From Martelella sp. NC20 (GTDB taxonomy: Bacteria; Pseudomonadota; Alphaproteobacteria; Rhizobiales; Rhizobiaceae), in the NCBI RefSeq assembly GCF_013459645.1, contig NZ_CP054861.1, positions 226,001 to 290,000 on the forward strand: a stretch of 64,000 bases of DNA, in the 5' to 3' direction. Under the pieces are notes generated by a model, which was not told where the DNA came from, did not search any database, and saw nothing but the letters and a program-made list of their open reading frames with translations. The position numbers were made by a program, and so were the translations under genes. Each line of letters starts with the position of its first letter. Within the stretch, counting starts at the first letter, position 1. Shown here piece after piece: positions 50,628-63,191 of this stretch.

Positions 50628-51908
50628 ATGAACAACGCTAACGCCGCAAGATATGCGACAGCCGGGCTGCTGGCCTGCCTGATGGGCTCAACGGCCCTTG
50701 CGCAGGACAAGCCTTTTTCCGGCATCACGCTTACCATCGCCTCGCAGAACGACCAGTTCGCACCGGTGATCGCCGAACTGGCGCCGAAATTCGAGGCGGA
50801 AACAGGCGCAACCGTCAAGGTCGACATCCTCGACTACGGCTCGCTTCTGACCAAGACCACTGCCGATTACATCGGCGACACCGAAGGCTATGACATCGTC
50901 ACCATGGACATCGTCTGGGCCGGGGAATATGCCGAGAACGGCTATTCGGTCGAGCTTTCCGAGCTGATCGAACGCGATGCCGACGAAATCGACGTCGATG
51001 ACATCTACCCCAAGCTGATGATGGGCCTCGGCAATTATGAAGGCCGGCAGGTCGCCTTCCCGTTTGCCGGCTACGCCAATGTTCTGGCCTATAACAAGAC
51101 CCGCCTTGACGAGGCCGGCCTTGCTGCGCCGACGACGATAGAAGAGTTCGTCACCGCCGCCGAAAAACTGACCGTCCCCGACGCCGGCCTCTACGGCTTC
51201 GTCGCCAACGGCCAGAAAGGCCCCGCCAGCGCCCAGGACTGGATGCAGTATAACAGCGAAATGGGCGGCGCGATCATGGGCGCGGACGGCATGCCGACGC
51301 TCAATTCCGACGCCAATGTCGAAAGCCTGAAAGTCTATCGCGACCTGTTCCGCAATTCGGCCCCGCCCGGCGCTGCCGGCTATGACTGGGGCGGCCGCGA
51401 GGAAAGCTTCCGCCAGGGCGTTGCAGCGCTGATGCAGACCTGGTCGGTCGGCGCGCCGGGCTATTACAACCCGGAGATTTCCAAGGTGGTTGACGATGTC
51501 GCCATCACCACCGCGCCGCATTCGGCCGGCATGGAGCCGAGCTACGGCATCGGCGGCTGGGGCATGGCGATCAATGCCGATGTCTCGCCGGAACAACAGG
51601 AAGCCGCCTGGGCCTTCATCAAATGGCTGAACAGCCCTGAAATCCACAAGGAATTCAACCTGATGGGCGCCGGCAGCTTCCTGCGCAAGAGCGAGATGAC
51701 CGACCCGGACCTTCTGGCGAAGTTCCCGTTCCTGCCGGTGCTTGCCGAAACCTTCGAGAACGGCAATTATGATTACCGTCCGCGCATTCCGGAATATCCG
51801 CAGATCCAGGATTTCCTGGGCACGGCGGTCAATTCCGTGCTGGTCGGCGATGCCGATCCGAAGGAAGCGCTGGATACCGCACAGGCACAGGCCGAAGAGC
51901 TGTTCTGA
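50628..51908 (+). CDS. Sugar ABC transporter substrate-binding protein
   Basis: Start at ATG 50628, eight bases after AGGGG; an upstream ATG at 50604 has no ribosome site. 426 residues with a signal peptide (1-25, ending TALAQ). Family 1 solute-binding protein features: VLAYNKTRLDEAGLAAPTTI and GIGGWGMAINADVSPEQQEA. First gene of a binding protein-permease-permease set. A sugar or polyol is likely given the kinase, SDR and DeoR genes downstream. Confidence 0.92.
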   Translation: MNNANAARYATAGLLACLMGSTALAQDKPFSGITLTIASQNDQFAPVIAELAPKFEAETGATVKVDILDYGSLLTKTTADYIGDTEGYDIVTMDIVWAGEYAENGYSVELSELIERDADEIDVDDIYPKLMMGLGNYEGRQVAFPFAGYANVLAYNKTRLDEAGLAAPTTIEEFVTAAEKLTVPDAGLYGFVANGQKGPASAQDWMQYNSEMGGAIMGADGMPTLNSDANVESLKVYRDLFRNSAPPGAAGYDWGGREESFRQGVAALMQTWSVGAPGYYNPEISKVVDDVAITTAPHSAGMEPSYGIGGWGMAINADVSPEQQEAAWAFIKWLNSPEIHKEFNLMGAGSFLRKSEMTDPDLLAKFPFLPVLAETFENGNYDYRPRIPEYPQIQDFLGTAVNSVLVGDADPKEALDTAQAQAEELF

Positions 51909-51965
51909 GACCTGCGCTGAAATCTGCGGACCGCGCGTTTTGATGCCGCGCGGTCCGGCTGTTGC

Positions 51966-52937
51966 ATGTTTCCTGAAATCGAGGATGCGCGCGTGAATGC
52001 GATCGCAGATCATCTGCCCGCCCGGCTGATCGAACCCAGAGGATTGCCCTTTGCCACAAAGCGAAAGGTGTTTCTCGCGGCCATGGCCGTGCCGGTCGTC
52101 GCCTATGTGCTGGTTGTCGGCATCTGGCCGCTGGCGCAGGGCATCTGGTACAGTCTTTACGACTACAATCTGATCCGCCCGCAGCGGACCAAATTCGCCG
52201 GCCTCGACAATTATATCGAGATCGTCACCGATCCGGTCAGCCGGCAGGCCCTGATCAACACCGCGATCTTCACCGTCGGCGCGGTCTTTTTCGAACTTCT
52301 GCTCGGCTTTGCGCTGGCCTTGGCGCTGTGGCGCGACGACCGGTTCAACCGGCTGGCGCTGGCGCTGATCCTGATCCCGGTGACCATCACGCCGCTGGTC
52401 GTCGGCCTGATCTTCAAGGGGCTGCTGGCCGCAGACTACGGCATGATCGGCTATTTCCTCGCCCAATGGGGGCTGACCGATCCGCGCGGCCTGCTGGCCG
52501 ACCAGAACGCAGCCCTTGCCACACTGATTTTCATAGACGTCTGGGAGTGGACGCCGCTGGTGGCGCTGATCCTGCTGGCGGGGCTGAAGGCGCTGCCGTC
52601 CGACATCCTCGAAGCCGCTTCCGTTGATGGCGCAACCGGCCTTCAGAAACTCAGGATCATCGTGATCCCGCTGATGCTGCCGGCCGTTCTGCTGGCGCTG
52701 ATCCTGCGTACCGTCGATGCCTTCCGGGTGTTCGATACGGTTTATGTGGCAACCGGCGGCGGGCCGGGCAATGCCACCAACACGCTGATGCTGCATGCGG
52801 TCAAACAGGGGCTCGAATTCTTCAATATCGGCCGGGCTTCGGCAATCGCAAACCTCACCCTGCTGATCATTGCCCTGATCGCCGCGGGCTTCGTGCTGCT
52901 GATCCGCCATGCCGACAGGAAGGCCAACGGGAAATGA
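51966..52937 (+). CDS. Carbohydrate ABC transporter permease, MalF type
   Basis: A 323-residue permease with an N-terminal cytoplasmic segment of about 40 residues, six membrane segments and an EAA loop (DILEAASVDGATGLQKLRII). A GTG at 51993 is an alternative start. It overlaps the next permease gene by four bases (ATGA). Confidence 0.9.
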   Translation: MFPEIEDARVNAIADHLPARLIEPRGLPFATKRKVFLAAMAVPVVAYVLVVGIWPLAQGIWYSLYDYNLIRPQRTKFAGLDNYIEIVTDPVSRQALINTAIFTVGAVFFELLLGFALALALWRDDRFNRLALALILIPVTITPLVVGLIFKGLLAADYGMIGYFLAQWGLTDPRGLLADQNAALATLIFIDVWEWTPLVALILLAGLKALPSDILEAASVDGATGLQKLRIIVIPLMLPAVLLALILRTVDAFRVFDTVYVATGGGPGNATNTLMLHAVKQGLEFFNIGRASAIANLTLLIIALIAAGFVLLIRHADRKANGK

Positions 52938-53752
52938 GTGCAAGCTACTGGGCTCACGCAGGCCGCCGCGCCTTTCTTCTCGTCATGCTGGTGTTTTTCC
53001 TGGCGCCCTTCCTGTGGCTGGCAACCACCGCCTACAAGCCTTCAAGCGCAATCTTCTCGATTCCGCCGACATTCGCGTTCTCGCCCACGCTCGACCAGTT
53101 CCGCACGATCTTCCGGTTGTTCGATGTCTGGAGCCTGCTGCGCTCCAGCGTTCTGATCGCCACCGGCTCCGTCATCCTGTCGCTGGCGCTCGGCGTTCCG
53201 GCGGGCTATGCGCTGGCCCGTTCCAAAAGCCGCTATGCCATGGGCATTGCCTATTTCCTGATGGCGATCCGGATGATCCCCTCGGTCGCGGCCCTCATTC
53301 CGTTCTATCTGATGATGCGCGATATCGGGCTTCTGGGAAGCTGGATGTCTGTCGTGCTGATCAACTCGATGCTGAACTCGGCCTTCGTCACCTGGCTGAT
53401 GTTTTCCTACTTTCGCGGCCTGCCGCCGGAGCTTGAGGAGGCGGCGCTGACGGATGGCTGCACCCAGTTCGGCGCTTTCTTCAAGGTGGCGCTGCCCGCC
53501 GTGATGGCCGGGATCATCGCCTGTGTGCTGTTCTGCCTGATGTTTTCCTGGAACGATTTCCTCTACCCGATGTTCCTGACCCGGCTGGACTCGAAACCGC
53601 TCTCCGTGGCACTGCTGTCGGCCTATGGCACCAAGGACATCACCTGGGGGACGCTCGGCGCGCTGGCGCATTTCTCAACCATCCCGATCGTGATCGTGAT
53701 CCTGTTTCTGAACCGCTATTTCGTGCAGGGGCTGACCAAGGGGATTCACTGA
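52934..53752 (+). CDS. Carbohydrate ABC transporter permease, MalG type
   Basis: A 272-residue permease with six membrane segments, an EAA loop (ELEEAALTDGCTQFGAFFKV) and a terminal GLTKGIH. It ends 58 bases before the convergent ATPase gene, so the transporter genes are split between strands. Confidence 0.92.
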   Translation: MSASYWAHAGRRAFLLVMLVFFLAPFLWLATTAYKPSSAIFSIPPTFAFSPTLDQFRTIFRLFDVWSLLRSSVLIATGSVILSLALGVPAGYALARSKSRYAMGIAYFLMAIRMIPSVAALIPFYLMMRDIGLLGSWMSVVLINSMLNSAFVTWLMFSYFRGLPPELEEAALTDGCTQFGAFFKVALPAVMAGIIACVLFCLMFSWNDFLYPMFLTRLDSKPLSVALLSAYGTKDITWGTLGALAHFSTIPIVIVILFLNRYFVQGLTKGIH

Positions 53753-53810
53753 ACGACGCTTCCGAAGGCTGGCCGGCTTGCGAAAAGCAGCCCGAGGTCT
53801 CCCTACCCGT

Positions 53811-54974
53811 TCAGTCCCGGATCGCGCCTTCCGTCTGCGCGTTGAAGGCGTGGATGTTTCCGCCATCGACGGCGAGCGTGATGGTCTCGCCGGCCCTGAT
53901 CCGCATCCGGCCATCCAGAACGACGCGCAGGCGCGGCGCCGACAGCGCACCCTCGCCGTCATGGCCGATCTCGCGCAGGCTGCCATCGGCAGAGCCGATG
54001 TCGATATGCGCCAGCAGCGTGGAGCCCAGATCCTCGACGAAAACGACCTCGCCGGTCACGGTGTTGACCGCGCTGTCGGGATGTTCGACCGGCGTGAACA
54101 TTTCCGGACGAATGCCGAGGATCACGCGGTCGCCGATCGAGCGGTTGAGGCCCGGCCGCGCGGCCAGATCACCGGCGGCAAACAGAAAATCGAACGGCCC
54201 GACGCGGGCAATGATCCCGCCATCGGCGGCGGCAAGGTCGGCCGCCATGAAATTCATCGACGGCGCGCCGATAAAGCCTGCAACGAACAGATTGGCGGGC
54301 GCGTCATAAAGCGCGCGCGGCGTATCGAGCTGCTGGAGAACGCCATGGCGCATGACGGCGACGCGGTCTCCCATGGTCATCGCTTCCACCTGGTCATGGG
54401 TGACATAAACGGTGGTGACGCCGGTGAGTTTCTGCAGCCGCGCGATCTCGGTGCGCATCTGCCCGCGCAGCCGGGCATCGAGGTTTGAGAGCGGCTCGTC
54501 CATCAGGAAGGCCTTGGGATTGCGCACCAGCGCCCGGCCCATGGCGACACGCTGCCGCTGACCGCCGGAAAGCTGACCGGGCTTGCGCTTCAGATGCTCG
54601 GAAAGCTCCAGAAGCTCGGCGGTCTCGCGCACCTTTTTCGCCAACGCCTGCTTTTCCGCGCCGCGAACCCTGAGACCGAAGCCGATATTGTCCTCGACAT
54701 TGAGATGCGGATAGAGCGCATAGGACTGGAACACCATGGCGATGTCGCGGTCGCGCGGGGCAAGGTTGTTGGCGATGACGCCGTCGATGATCAGCCGCCC
54801 GTCGGTAATGTCCTCAAGGCCCGCAATCATGCGCAGCGCGGTCGACTTGCCGCAGCCCGACGGGCCGACAAGCACCAGAAACTCGCCGTCTCTGATATGG
54901 AGATCGAGATTGGCGATCGCCGCATACCCGTCCGGATAGCGCTTGCCGATACCGTCGAAAATAATGTCCGCCAT
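53811..54974 (-). CDS. Carbohydrate ABC transporter ATP-binding protein (MalK/UgpC family)
   Basis: A 387-residue ATPase. Walker [10 protein letters not shown] is at residues 37-45, FQSYALYPH at 82-90, LSGGQ at 135-139 and Walker B AFLMDEP at about 155-161, with a full C-terminal regulatory domain. It is convergent to its presumed permease genes and downstream of the SDR gene (53-base gap) on the minus strand, so importer and ATPase are under different promoters. Confidence 0.92.
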   Translation of the reverse strand: MADIIFDGIGKRYPDGYAAIANLDLHIRDGEFLVLVGPSGCGKSTALRMIAGLEDITDGRLIIDGVIANNLAPRDRDIAMVFQSYALYPHLNVEDNIGFGLRVRGAEKQALAKKVRETAELLELSEHLKRKPGQLSGGQRQRVAMGRALVRNPKAFLMDEPLSNLDARLRGQMRTEIARLQKLTGVTTVYVTHDQVEAMTMGDRVAVMRHGVLQQLDTPRALYDAPANLFVAGFIGAPSMNFMAADLAAADGGIIARVGPFDFLFAAGDLAARPGLNRSIGDRVILGIRPEMFTPVEHPDSAVNTVTGEVVFVEDLGSTLLAHIDIGSADGSLREIGHDGEGALSAPRLRVVLDGRMRIRAGETITLAVDGGNIHAFNAQTEGAIRD

Positions 54975-55027
54975 TTTGCGCTTCCCGGTTTTGCCTCGTC
55001 AGTTCATTGCCTGCCGCAAGGCGGGCT

Positions 55028-55807
55028 TCACGTCATGTAAACGCCGCCGGTCACGTTCACGCCCTGCCCGGTCATGAAGCGGGCGGCGTTGCTGGCAAGG
55101 AAGATCGCCACATCGGCTACGTCTTCCGGCGTCTCGATCCGGCCGAGCGGGGTTTGCGAGACGTAATCCGCAATCACCTCTTCCGGCATCATGCCGCGCA
55201 GACTGGCTTCCCAGGCTACCTCGCGCTCCTGCATCGAAGTCCTGACGAAGCCCGGGCAGATCGCGTTGACGCGGATGCCGTCACCGGCAAGCTCGCGCGC
55301 CAGCGCCTGGGTCCAGCCGAGCACGGCGAATTTGCTCGCCGAATAATGCGCGAGAAGCGGCGCGCCGACCTTGGCGGCAAGCGAGGCGGTGTTGACGATC
55401 ACGCCCTTGCCATTGGCCTTGAAACGCCGGCCGGCAATCTGGTTGCTCAGGAAGATGCCGCGCGTATTGACGTCGAAATTGAAGTCCCATTCCTCGTCCG
55501 TCAGCTCCAGCGCGTGCTGCATGGTGGAAACGCCGGCATTGGCAAACAGCATGTCGAAGCCGCCAAGCTTTTCTTCCGCCTCGGCAAACGCCTTTTCCAC
55601 GGAAGCCCGCTTGCGCACGTCGATCGCAATTGCAACGGAACCGGTCTCGGCCGCCGTCTTTGCCGCCGTTTCGGGGTTGATATCGCACAGCGCGACATCG
55701 ACCTTCTGGCGTCTGAGCACCTCGACGATGGCGCGCCCGATACCGGTGGCGCCGCCCGTGACGACGGCCTTGCGGCCTTCAAACTCCGGAAAGATCGGGT
55801 GTGTCAT
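55028..55807 (-). CDS. Short-chain dehydrogenase/reductase
   Basis: A 259-residue classical SDR. TGGATGIG is at residues 17-24, an acidic CDINPE after the second strand suggests NAD, NAG is at 90-92, with catalytic Ser142, Tyr155 and Lys159 (AHYSASKF). The C-terminus reads FMTGQGVNVTGGVYMT. Divergent from the DeoR gene and ahead of the ATPase gene, it probably oxidises the imported polyol or sugar. Confidence 0.88.
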   Translation of the reverse strand: MTHPIFPEFEGRKAVVTGGATGIGRAIVEVLRRQKVDVALCDINPETAAKTAAETGSVAIAIDVRKRASVEKAFAEAEEKLGGFDMLFANAGVSTMQHALELTDEEWDFNFDVNTRGIFLSNQIAGRRFKANGKGVIVNTASLAAKVGAPLLAHYSASKFAVLGWTQALARELAGDGIRVNAICPGFVRTSMQEREVAWEASLRGMMPEEVIADYVSQTPLGRIETPEDVADVAIFLASNAARFMTGQGVNVTGGVYMT

Positions 55808-55984
55808 TTTTCGTTCCCCTTATTGGTTCGTTCGATCATATATCAACAAAAACATACACAACAAGAGAAAATAATGTTTGAATTTGTTCGAACCTGCTGC
55901 TAATCATGACGTTCAGTCTTGATCGGCCCGCGGCGGAATACGCTGCGCCTGATCGAAATCTCAATCGTGCCGAAAGGATCCGTC

Positions 55985-56830
55985 TTGCAGGGTGGCCAGG
56001 AAGAAAAGACCGGAGAAAAGACCAAGGTTCTCGCGCAGGTGCGTCATTCGCGCATCCTTGATGTTCTGGCCGAATTCGGCGCGCTTTCGGTCTCCGACGT
56101 TGCCGGGCAGCTCGGCGTTTCCGAAATGACGGTCCGCCGCGATCTTGCCGAACTGGAAAAGGAGGGCAAGCTTGCCCGCACCCATGGCGGCGCCGTGCGC
56201 TCCGAACAGACCGCTGCCTTTGCCCCGACAGCCCTTCCCGGCGAACCGTCGTTCCAGCTCAGAGCCGTCAAGAATGCCCTTGCCAAGCAGGCCATCGCCG
56301 TCGAAGCCGAGGCGCTTTCCGCCGGCGCGCGCACCATCGCGCTCGATGTCGGCACCACGGCACTGCTCTTGGCCAGAAGGCTGCAGGACCGCCAGCACAC
56401 CAAGATCTTCACCAGTTCCGTCCGCAACGCCTTTTTCCTCGGCGAGGGCCTGGCCGAGGTCTATCTGCCGGGCGGGCGCATGCGCGGCGACGAAATGTCG
56501 ATCTCCGGCCCGGCGGCAATCGCCGATTTCACCACGCTCTGGTTCGACATCGCCTTCATCGGCATTTCCGGGCTGACCGCCCAGGGGATATACGACTATT
56601 CCTTCGACGACGCCGAGATGAAGCGCGTGTTCCTGAGCCGCTCGACGCGGAAGGTCGTCTTGTGCGACGCCTCCAAATTTTCCTGCATGTCGCTGGTTCA
56701 TGTCGCCGAACTTGAACAGTTCGACGTGCTGGTCACCGATGCCCAGCCGCCGGCCGACCTCGCAAAGGCGCTTGCCGACGCCAGGGTCGAAATCCGCATC
56801 GCCAGCCCGGCGCGCAAAATGGCATCCTGA
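55985..56830 (+). CDS. DeoR-family transcriptional regulator
   Basis: The best start is TTG 55985, with AGGA six bases upstream (281 residues); the frame extends to 55919 without homology. The helix-turn-helix lies in RHSRILDVLAEFGALSVSDV and GQLGVSEMTVRRDLAELEKE, the classical DeoR pattern. The effector domain (DVGTTALLLARRLQD; SISGPAAIADF; LCDASKF) resembles sugar-phosphate-sensing members. It lies before btpA and the kinase in one direction, divergent from the SDR gene, and may sense a phosphorylated product of the kinase. Confidence 0.88.
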   Translation: MQGGQEEKTGEKTKVLAQVRHSRILDVLAEFGALSVSDVAGQLGVSEMTVRRDLAELEKEGKLARTHGGAVRSEQTAAFAPTALPGEPSFQLRAVKNALAKQAIAVEAEALSAGARTIALDVGTTALLLARRLQDRQHTKIFTSSVRNAFFLGEGLAEVYLPGGRMRGDEMSISGPAAIADFTTLWFDIAFIGISGLTAQGIYDYSFDDAEMKRVFLSRSTRKVVLCDASKFSCMSLVHVAELEQFDVLVTDAQPPADLAKALADARVEIRIASPARKMAS

Positions 56831-56883
56831 CCGCAATTTCCGGGCCCGGCCCGCCGGACCGCTTTCCCAAATGGAGTATTTCA

Positions 56884-57684
56884 ATGGTTTTCGAGTTCTT
56901 TGGCGCCAGGAAAAAAGCGGTGATCGCCATGGCCCATATCGGCGCGCTGCCCGGCTCCCCGCAATATGACAAGGATGGCGGCCTCGACAAGCTGATCGCG
57001 GACGTCCTTGCCGATATCGGGAAACTGCAGGCCGGCGGCGTCGACGCGATCATGTTCGGCAACGAGAACGACCGTCCCTATGTGAAGAAGGCCCCCGTCG
57101 AGGGCATTGCCGCAATGACCGCCGTGGTGCAGGCGCTGAAGCCGGAAATCAAGGTGCCCTTCGGCGTCAACTACCTCTGGGACCCGGAAGCAAGTGTGGC
57201 GATCGGCGCGGTCACCGGCGCAAGCTTCGTGCGCGAGATCTTCACCGGCGTCTTCGCCTCCGACATGGGGGTCTGGGCGCCCGACTGCGCCACGCCCGCG
57301 CGGCTTCGCGCCAATCTCGGCGCAAAGGACATGAAGCTGCTGTTCAACATCAACGCCGAATTCGCTCATCCGCTCGACCAGCGGCCGATCGCGCTGCGCG
57401 CCAGGAGCGCGGTGTTCTCCTCGATGGCAGACGCCATTCTGGTCTCCGGCCCGATTACCGGCCAGCCCGCCGACCAGTCGGACCTGAAAACCGTGTGCGA
57501 GACGATCGAGGAAGTGCCGGTTTTTGCCAATACCGGCGTCAATATCGACAATGTCACCGACGTCATGTCGGTTGCCGACGGCTGCATTATCGGCACGCAT
57601 TTCAAGGTCGATGGCAACACCTGGAACCCGGTCGACCAGGACCGCGTCAGCCGCTTCATGGACAAGGTCGCGACATTGCGCTGA
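56884..57684 (+). CDS. BtpA/SgcQ-family protein
   Basis: A 266-residue predicted TIM-barrel protein of the BtpA family: AMAHIGALPGSPQYD near the start, VDAIMFGNENDRPY, GVNYLWDPEASVAIG, ADAILVSGP and DGCIIGTHFKVDG near the end. BtpA was named for photosystem I biogenesis in cyanobacteria. Relatives such as SgcQ occur in bacterial sugar operons, where their reaction is unsettled. Its position between a DeoR regulator and an FGGY kinase argues for a sugar-phosphate or nucleoside role here. Confidence 0.85.
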   Translation: MVFEFFGARKKAVIAMAHIGALPGSPQYDKDGGLDKLIADVLADIGKLQAGGVDAIMFGNENDRPYVKKAPVEGIAAMTAVVQALKPEIKVPFGVNYLWDPEASVAIGAVTGASFVREIFTGVFASDMGVWAPDCATPARLRANLGAKDMKLLFNINAEFAHPLDQRPIALRARSAVFSSMADAILVSGPITGQPADQSDLKTVCETIEEVPVFANTGVNIDNVTDVMSVADGCIIGTHFKVDGNTWNPVDQDRVSRFMDKVATLR

Positions 57685-57716
57685 CCCTCGGTCAAAACAA
57701 AAAGCCGGAGCCAGCC

Positions 57717-59210
57717 ATGACCCATGTGATCGGTCTCGATATCGGGACCACGTCCACGATCGGCATCCTGATCGCGCTGCCGGACAGGGTCGTGGGGCTC
57801 GCCTCGAGACCCGTCGCGCTGTCCTCGCCGCATCACGGCTGGGCGGAGGAAGATCCCCTGCAATGGTGGCAAAACGTGCAGGCGATCACCCGCGAACTGC
57901 TGGCGCTGGAAGGCACGGACCCGGCCGATATCGGCGCCATCGGCGTCACCGGCATGTTGCCGGCCGTGGTGCTGCTGGATGAGGCCGGGGCCGTGCTGCG
58001 CCCAAGCATTCAACAAAGCGACGGGCGCTCGGGACGCGAGGTCGAGGCCATGCGCCGCGAGCGCGACGAGGCCGCCTTCATCGCAAAGGCCGGAAACGGC
58101 ATCAACCAGCAGCTTGTAACCGCCAAGCTGCGCTGGATCGAAAAGCACGAGCCGGATGTCTTCGCTCGCATCGCCACGGTGTTCGGCTCCTATGATTTCA
58201 TCAATTTCAAACTCACCGGCAAACGCGCCGTCGAGCAGAACTGGGCGCTGGAAGCAGGTTTCGTCGATGTCGCCAGCGGCGCGCTCGACGACGACCTGAT
58301 CGGCTGGGCCCATCTGCCGGCAAATGCCATTCCGCCCAAGATCGCCTCGCATGAAGTGCTCGGGACCGTCAGCGATGAAGCCGCCGCCGTTACCGGCCTT
58401 TGCGCGGGAACCCCCGTTGTCGGCGGCGCGGCCGACATGGTCGCCTCGGCCTTCGGCGCGGGCGTTCAGGAAGCCGGCGATGTTCTTTTGAAATTCGGCG
58501 GCGCGGTCGATATCCTGACGGCGACAGACAAGGTGCGCCCCGATCCGCGCCTGTTTCTCGACTACCATCTGATCCCCGGCCTCTATATGCCGAATGGCTG
58601 CATGTCGACAGGCGGCTCGGCGCTCAACTGGTTCATCGAAACCTTTGCGGGCAAGGAGCAGCAGGCTGCCGAAGCGGAGGGCATCTCGACCTATCGCTAT
58701 CTCGACCGGCTGGCGGAAAACCGTCCGGCGGGCGCGGAGGGCGTGGTGATCCTGCCCTATCTTCTGGGCGAGAAGACGCCGATCCATGATCCCGATGCCC
58801 GCGGGCTGATTTCCGGCCTCACCCTGTCGCATGATATCGGCCATCTGTGGCGGGCGCTGCTGGAATCCTATGGCTATGCGCTCAGACACCATATCGACGT
58901 GCTGAACGACATGGGCCTCGAGACCACGCGCTTTCTGGTTTCCGATGGCGGCGCGCAAAGCGAAATCTGGATGCAGATCGTCGCCGATGTGCTGCAAAAG
59001 CCGGTGCAATGCCTGACCGGGCATCCCGGTTCGTGCCTGGGCGTTGCCTGGACGGCGGCCATGGGCGCCGGGCTCGTCGATGACTGGGCGGGCGTTTCGG
59101 CCTTTGTCGGACAAGGCGTCACGGTTAGGCCCGATGCGTCGAACCGCGCGGTCTATGATGACGGTTATGCCCGCTTCCGCGCGCTCTACCGGCCACATGG
59201 CGAACCCTGA
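57717..59210 (+). CDS. FGGY-family carbohydrate kinase
   Basis: From ATG 57717 the product has 497 residues, normal for the family. The N-terminal phosphate loop VIGLDIGTTSTIGI (residues 4-17), GVTGMLPAVVLLDE, and the C-terminal FLVSDGGAQSEIWMQIVADV mark the two actin-like domains. PYLLGEKTPIHDPDARG fits the xylulokinase/fuculokinase region. It phosphorylates a sugar or polyol imported by the adjacent system; the specific substrate is not evident. It lies 32 bases after btpA. Confidence 0.9.
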   Translation: MTHVIGLDIGTTSTIGILIALPDRVVGLASRPVALSSPHHGWAEEDPLQWWQNVQAITRELLALEGTDPADIGAIGVTGMLPAVVLLDEAGAVLRPSIQQSDGRSGREVEAMRRERDEAAFIAKAGNGINQQLVTAKLRWIEKHEPDVFARIATVFGSYDFINFKLTGKRAVEQNWALEAGFVDVASGALDDDLIGWAHLPANAIPPKIASHEVLGTVSDEAAAVTGLCAGTPVVGGAADMVASAFGAGVQEAGDVLLKFGGAVDILTATDKVRPDPRLFLDYHLIPGLYMPNGCMSTGGSALNWFIETFAGKEQQAAEAEGISTYRYLDRLAENRPAGAEGVVILPYLLGEKTPIHDPDARGLISGLTLSHDIGHLWRALLESYGYALRHHIDVLNDMGLETTRFLVSDGGAQSEIWMQIVADVLQKPVQCLTGHPGSCLGVAWTAAMGAGLVDDWAGVSAFVGQGVTVRPDASNRAVYDDGYARFRALYRPHGEP

Positions 59211-59834
59211 CGGCAGGCCGCGTGCCCCAGGTTCAGGCCGTGCTTTAGAAAAGGTCCTTGCGGGGGGAAACCGATCAGCCTCCGGATCGCCTCAATGGCG
59301 AGGGTGACGATCATTCGGCCAATGCTTCCGGCCGCCGTGACTTCGGGTTCAAGTACACGAAGGGATGCGTCCTTTTCATCAAGCTCGTGAACGAGATGGA
59401 GAACGTCGCGGCCTGCCCTCCAACGTTTTTCCGCTCTCGATCATCGACGCTCACATTGGGCAGAGGCGTGCAAGCGCGCATCACTGTTCAACCCGGAGAT
59501 GGCGGCGAAGCCGAAGCTGTCGAGGCTTTTGTCGACCGGGAATCTGGCGGCCCCGATCCGACGCTCGACCTTACGGCGATCGCGTTCGATCATCTCTCGC
59601 TCGGCAAGTCGGGAGAGATATCCAGAGGATGGCTGAGAAGACGATCAGACACCTGCCGCAGCAGGCGGAAATCCACTTAACCAAACGCCCGAAACTGTTC
59701 AGACAAACCGAGCCACCTCTCTGGCCGCGATCCTCACCTTCGCATCTGGCAAGAGGAAGCCCGAGTTTCTCAGCGAGAGGGCAGTTCTGGAAGACCTGAT
59801 GGGCTGCGCTGGCGCAACTGAAGGCCAGAAACGC
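59211..59834. other. Gene-poor stretch between kinase gene and ribosomal operon
   Basis: About 620 bp without a recognisable gene. Short open frames on both strands (such as 59258-59680) show no family motif. The low information content and the position beside the tRNA-fMet 3' end would fit eroded sequence at the edge of an inserted element, but nothing specific identifies it. Confidence 0.5.
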
Positions 59835-59860
59835 AAAAAGCCCCATGATGGGGCTTTTTT
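59835..59860 (-). terminator. Rho-independent terminator of the ribosomal operon
   Basis: AAAAAGCCCCAT (59835-59846) and ATGGGGCTTTTT (59848-59859) form a 12-bp stem around a one-base centre, with A/T tracts on both sides. It lies 18 bp past the 3' end of tRNA-fMet in the direction of transcription and can act in either direction. Confidence 0.9.
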
Positions 59861-59877
59861 GGGATCGCAGGTATCTT

Positions 59878-59954
<77 letters not shown>

Positions 59955-59977
59955 TTATATATTGGCTTTTTGAACGC

Positions 59978-60003
59978 AAAAAAGCCGCTTTACGGCGGCT
60001 TTT
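59978..60003 (-). terminator. Rho-independent terminator between 5S rRNA and tRNA-fMet
   Basis: AAAAGCCGC (59980-59988) pairs with GCGGCTTTT (59995-60003) around a six-base loop. On the minus strand the stem is followed by a run of six T. It sits downstream of 5S and 24 bases before the tRNA-fMet 5' end. Confidence 0.8.
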
Positions 60004-60059
60004 ATCGGCAGTCGCCGTTGATGCTCTGAGAAGATATCAAACGCGGCTGCAATTTGCAG

Positions 60060-60176
60060 ACCTGGCAGCGACTTACTCTCCCGTGTCTTAAGACAAAGTA
60101 CCATCAGCGCTGGGGCATTTCACGGCCGTGTTCGGAATGGGAACGGGTGTTAAGGGCCCCGCCATAACCACCAGGT
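60060..60176 (-). rRNA. rrf: 5S ribosomal RNA
   Basis: On the minus strand the sequence starts CCTGGTGGTTATGGCGGGG, runs through the conserved CCCGTTCCCATTCCGAACAC block and ends GTCGCTGCCAGG, the terminal helix partner of the start. About 117 bases, as expected. It follows 23S by about 215 bp. Confidence 0.95.
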
Positions 60177-60392
60177 CGGCGAATTGCAGCGTTTGTTTGT
60201 TTTCGAGAAGCTGGTTTTGTTGAGGTGCTTCAGTGACGCACATTGGGAAGACTGTCGAGGGAATTCCCTCAGCAGCTTGCCTGCGTCGCGAAGCGCGCCG
60301 TCCGCAGCGTAGTGGCCAAAGGCCACGACAGCGTGAGGACATATAGATCGTGTTCATCGGCGAAGCCGATGAACATGAACAATGAGAACGAT

Positions 60393-63191
<2,799 letters not shown>

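Noticed and set aside
50688..52943. A 750-codon minus-strand open frame opposite the binding-protein and permease genes
   Set aside because: Antisense shadow with no domain; the plus strand encodes complete transporter subunits with ribosome sites.
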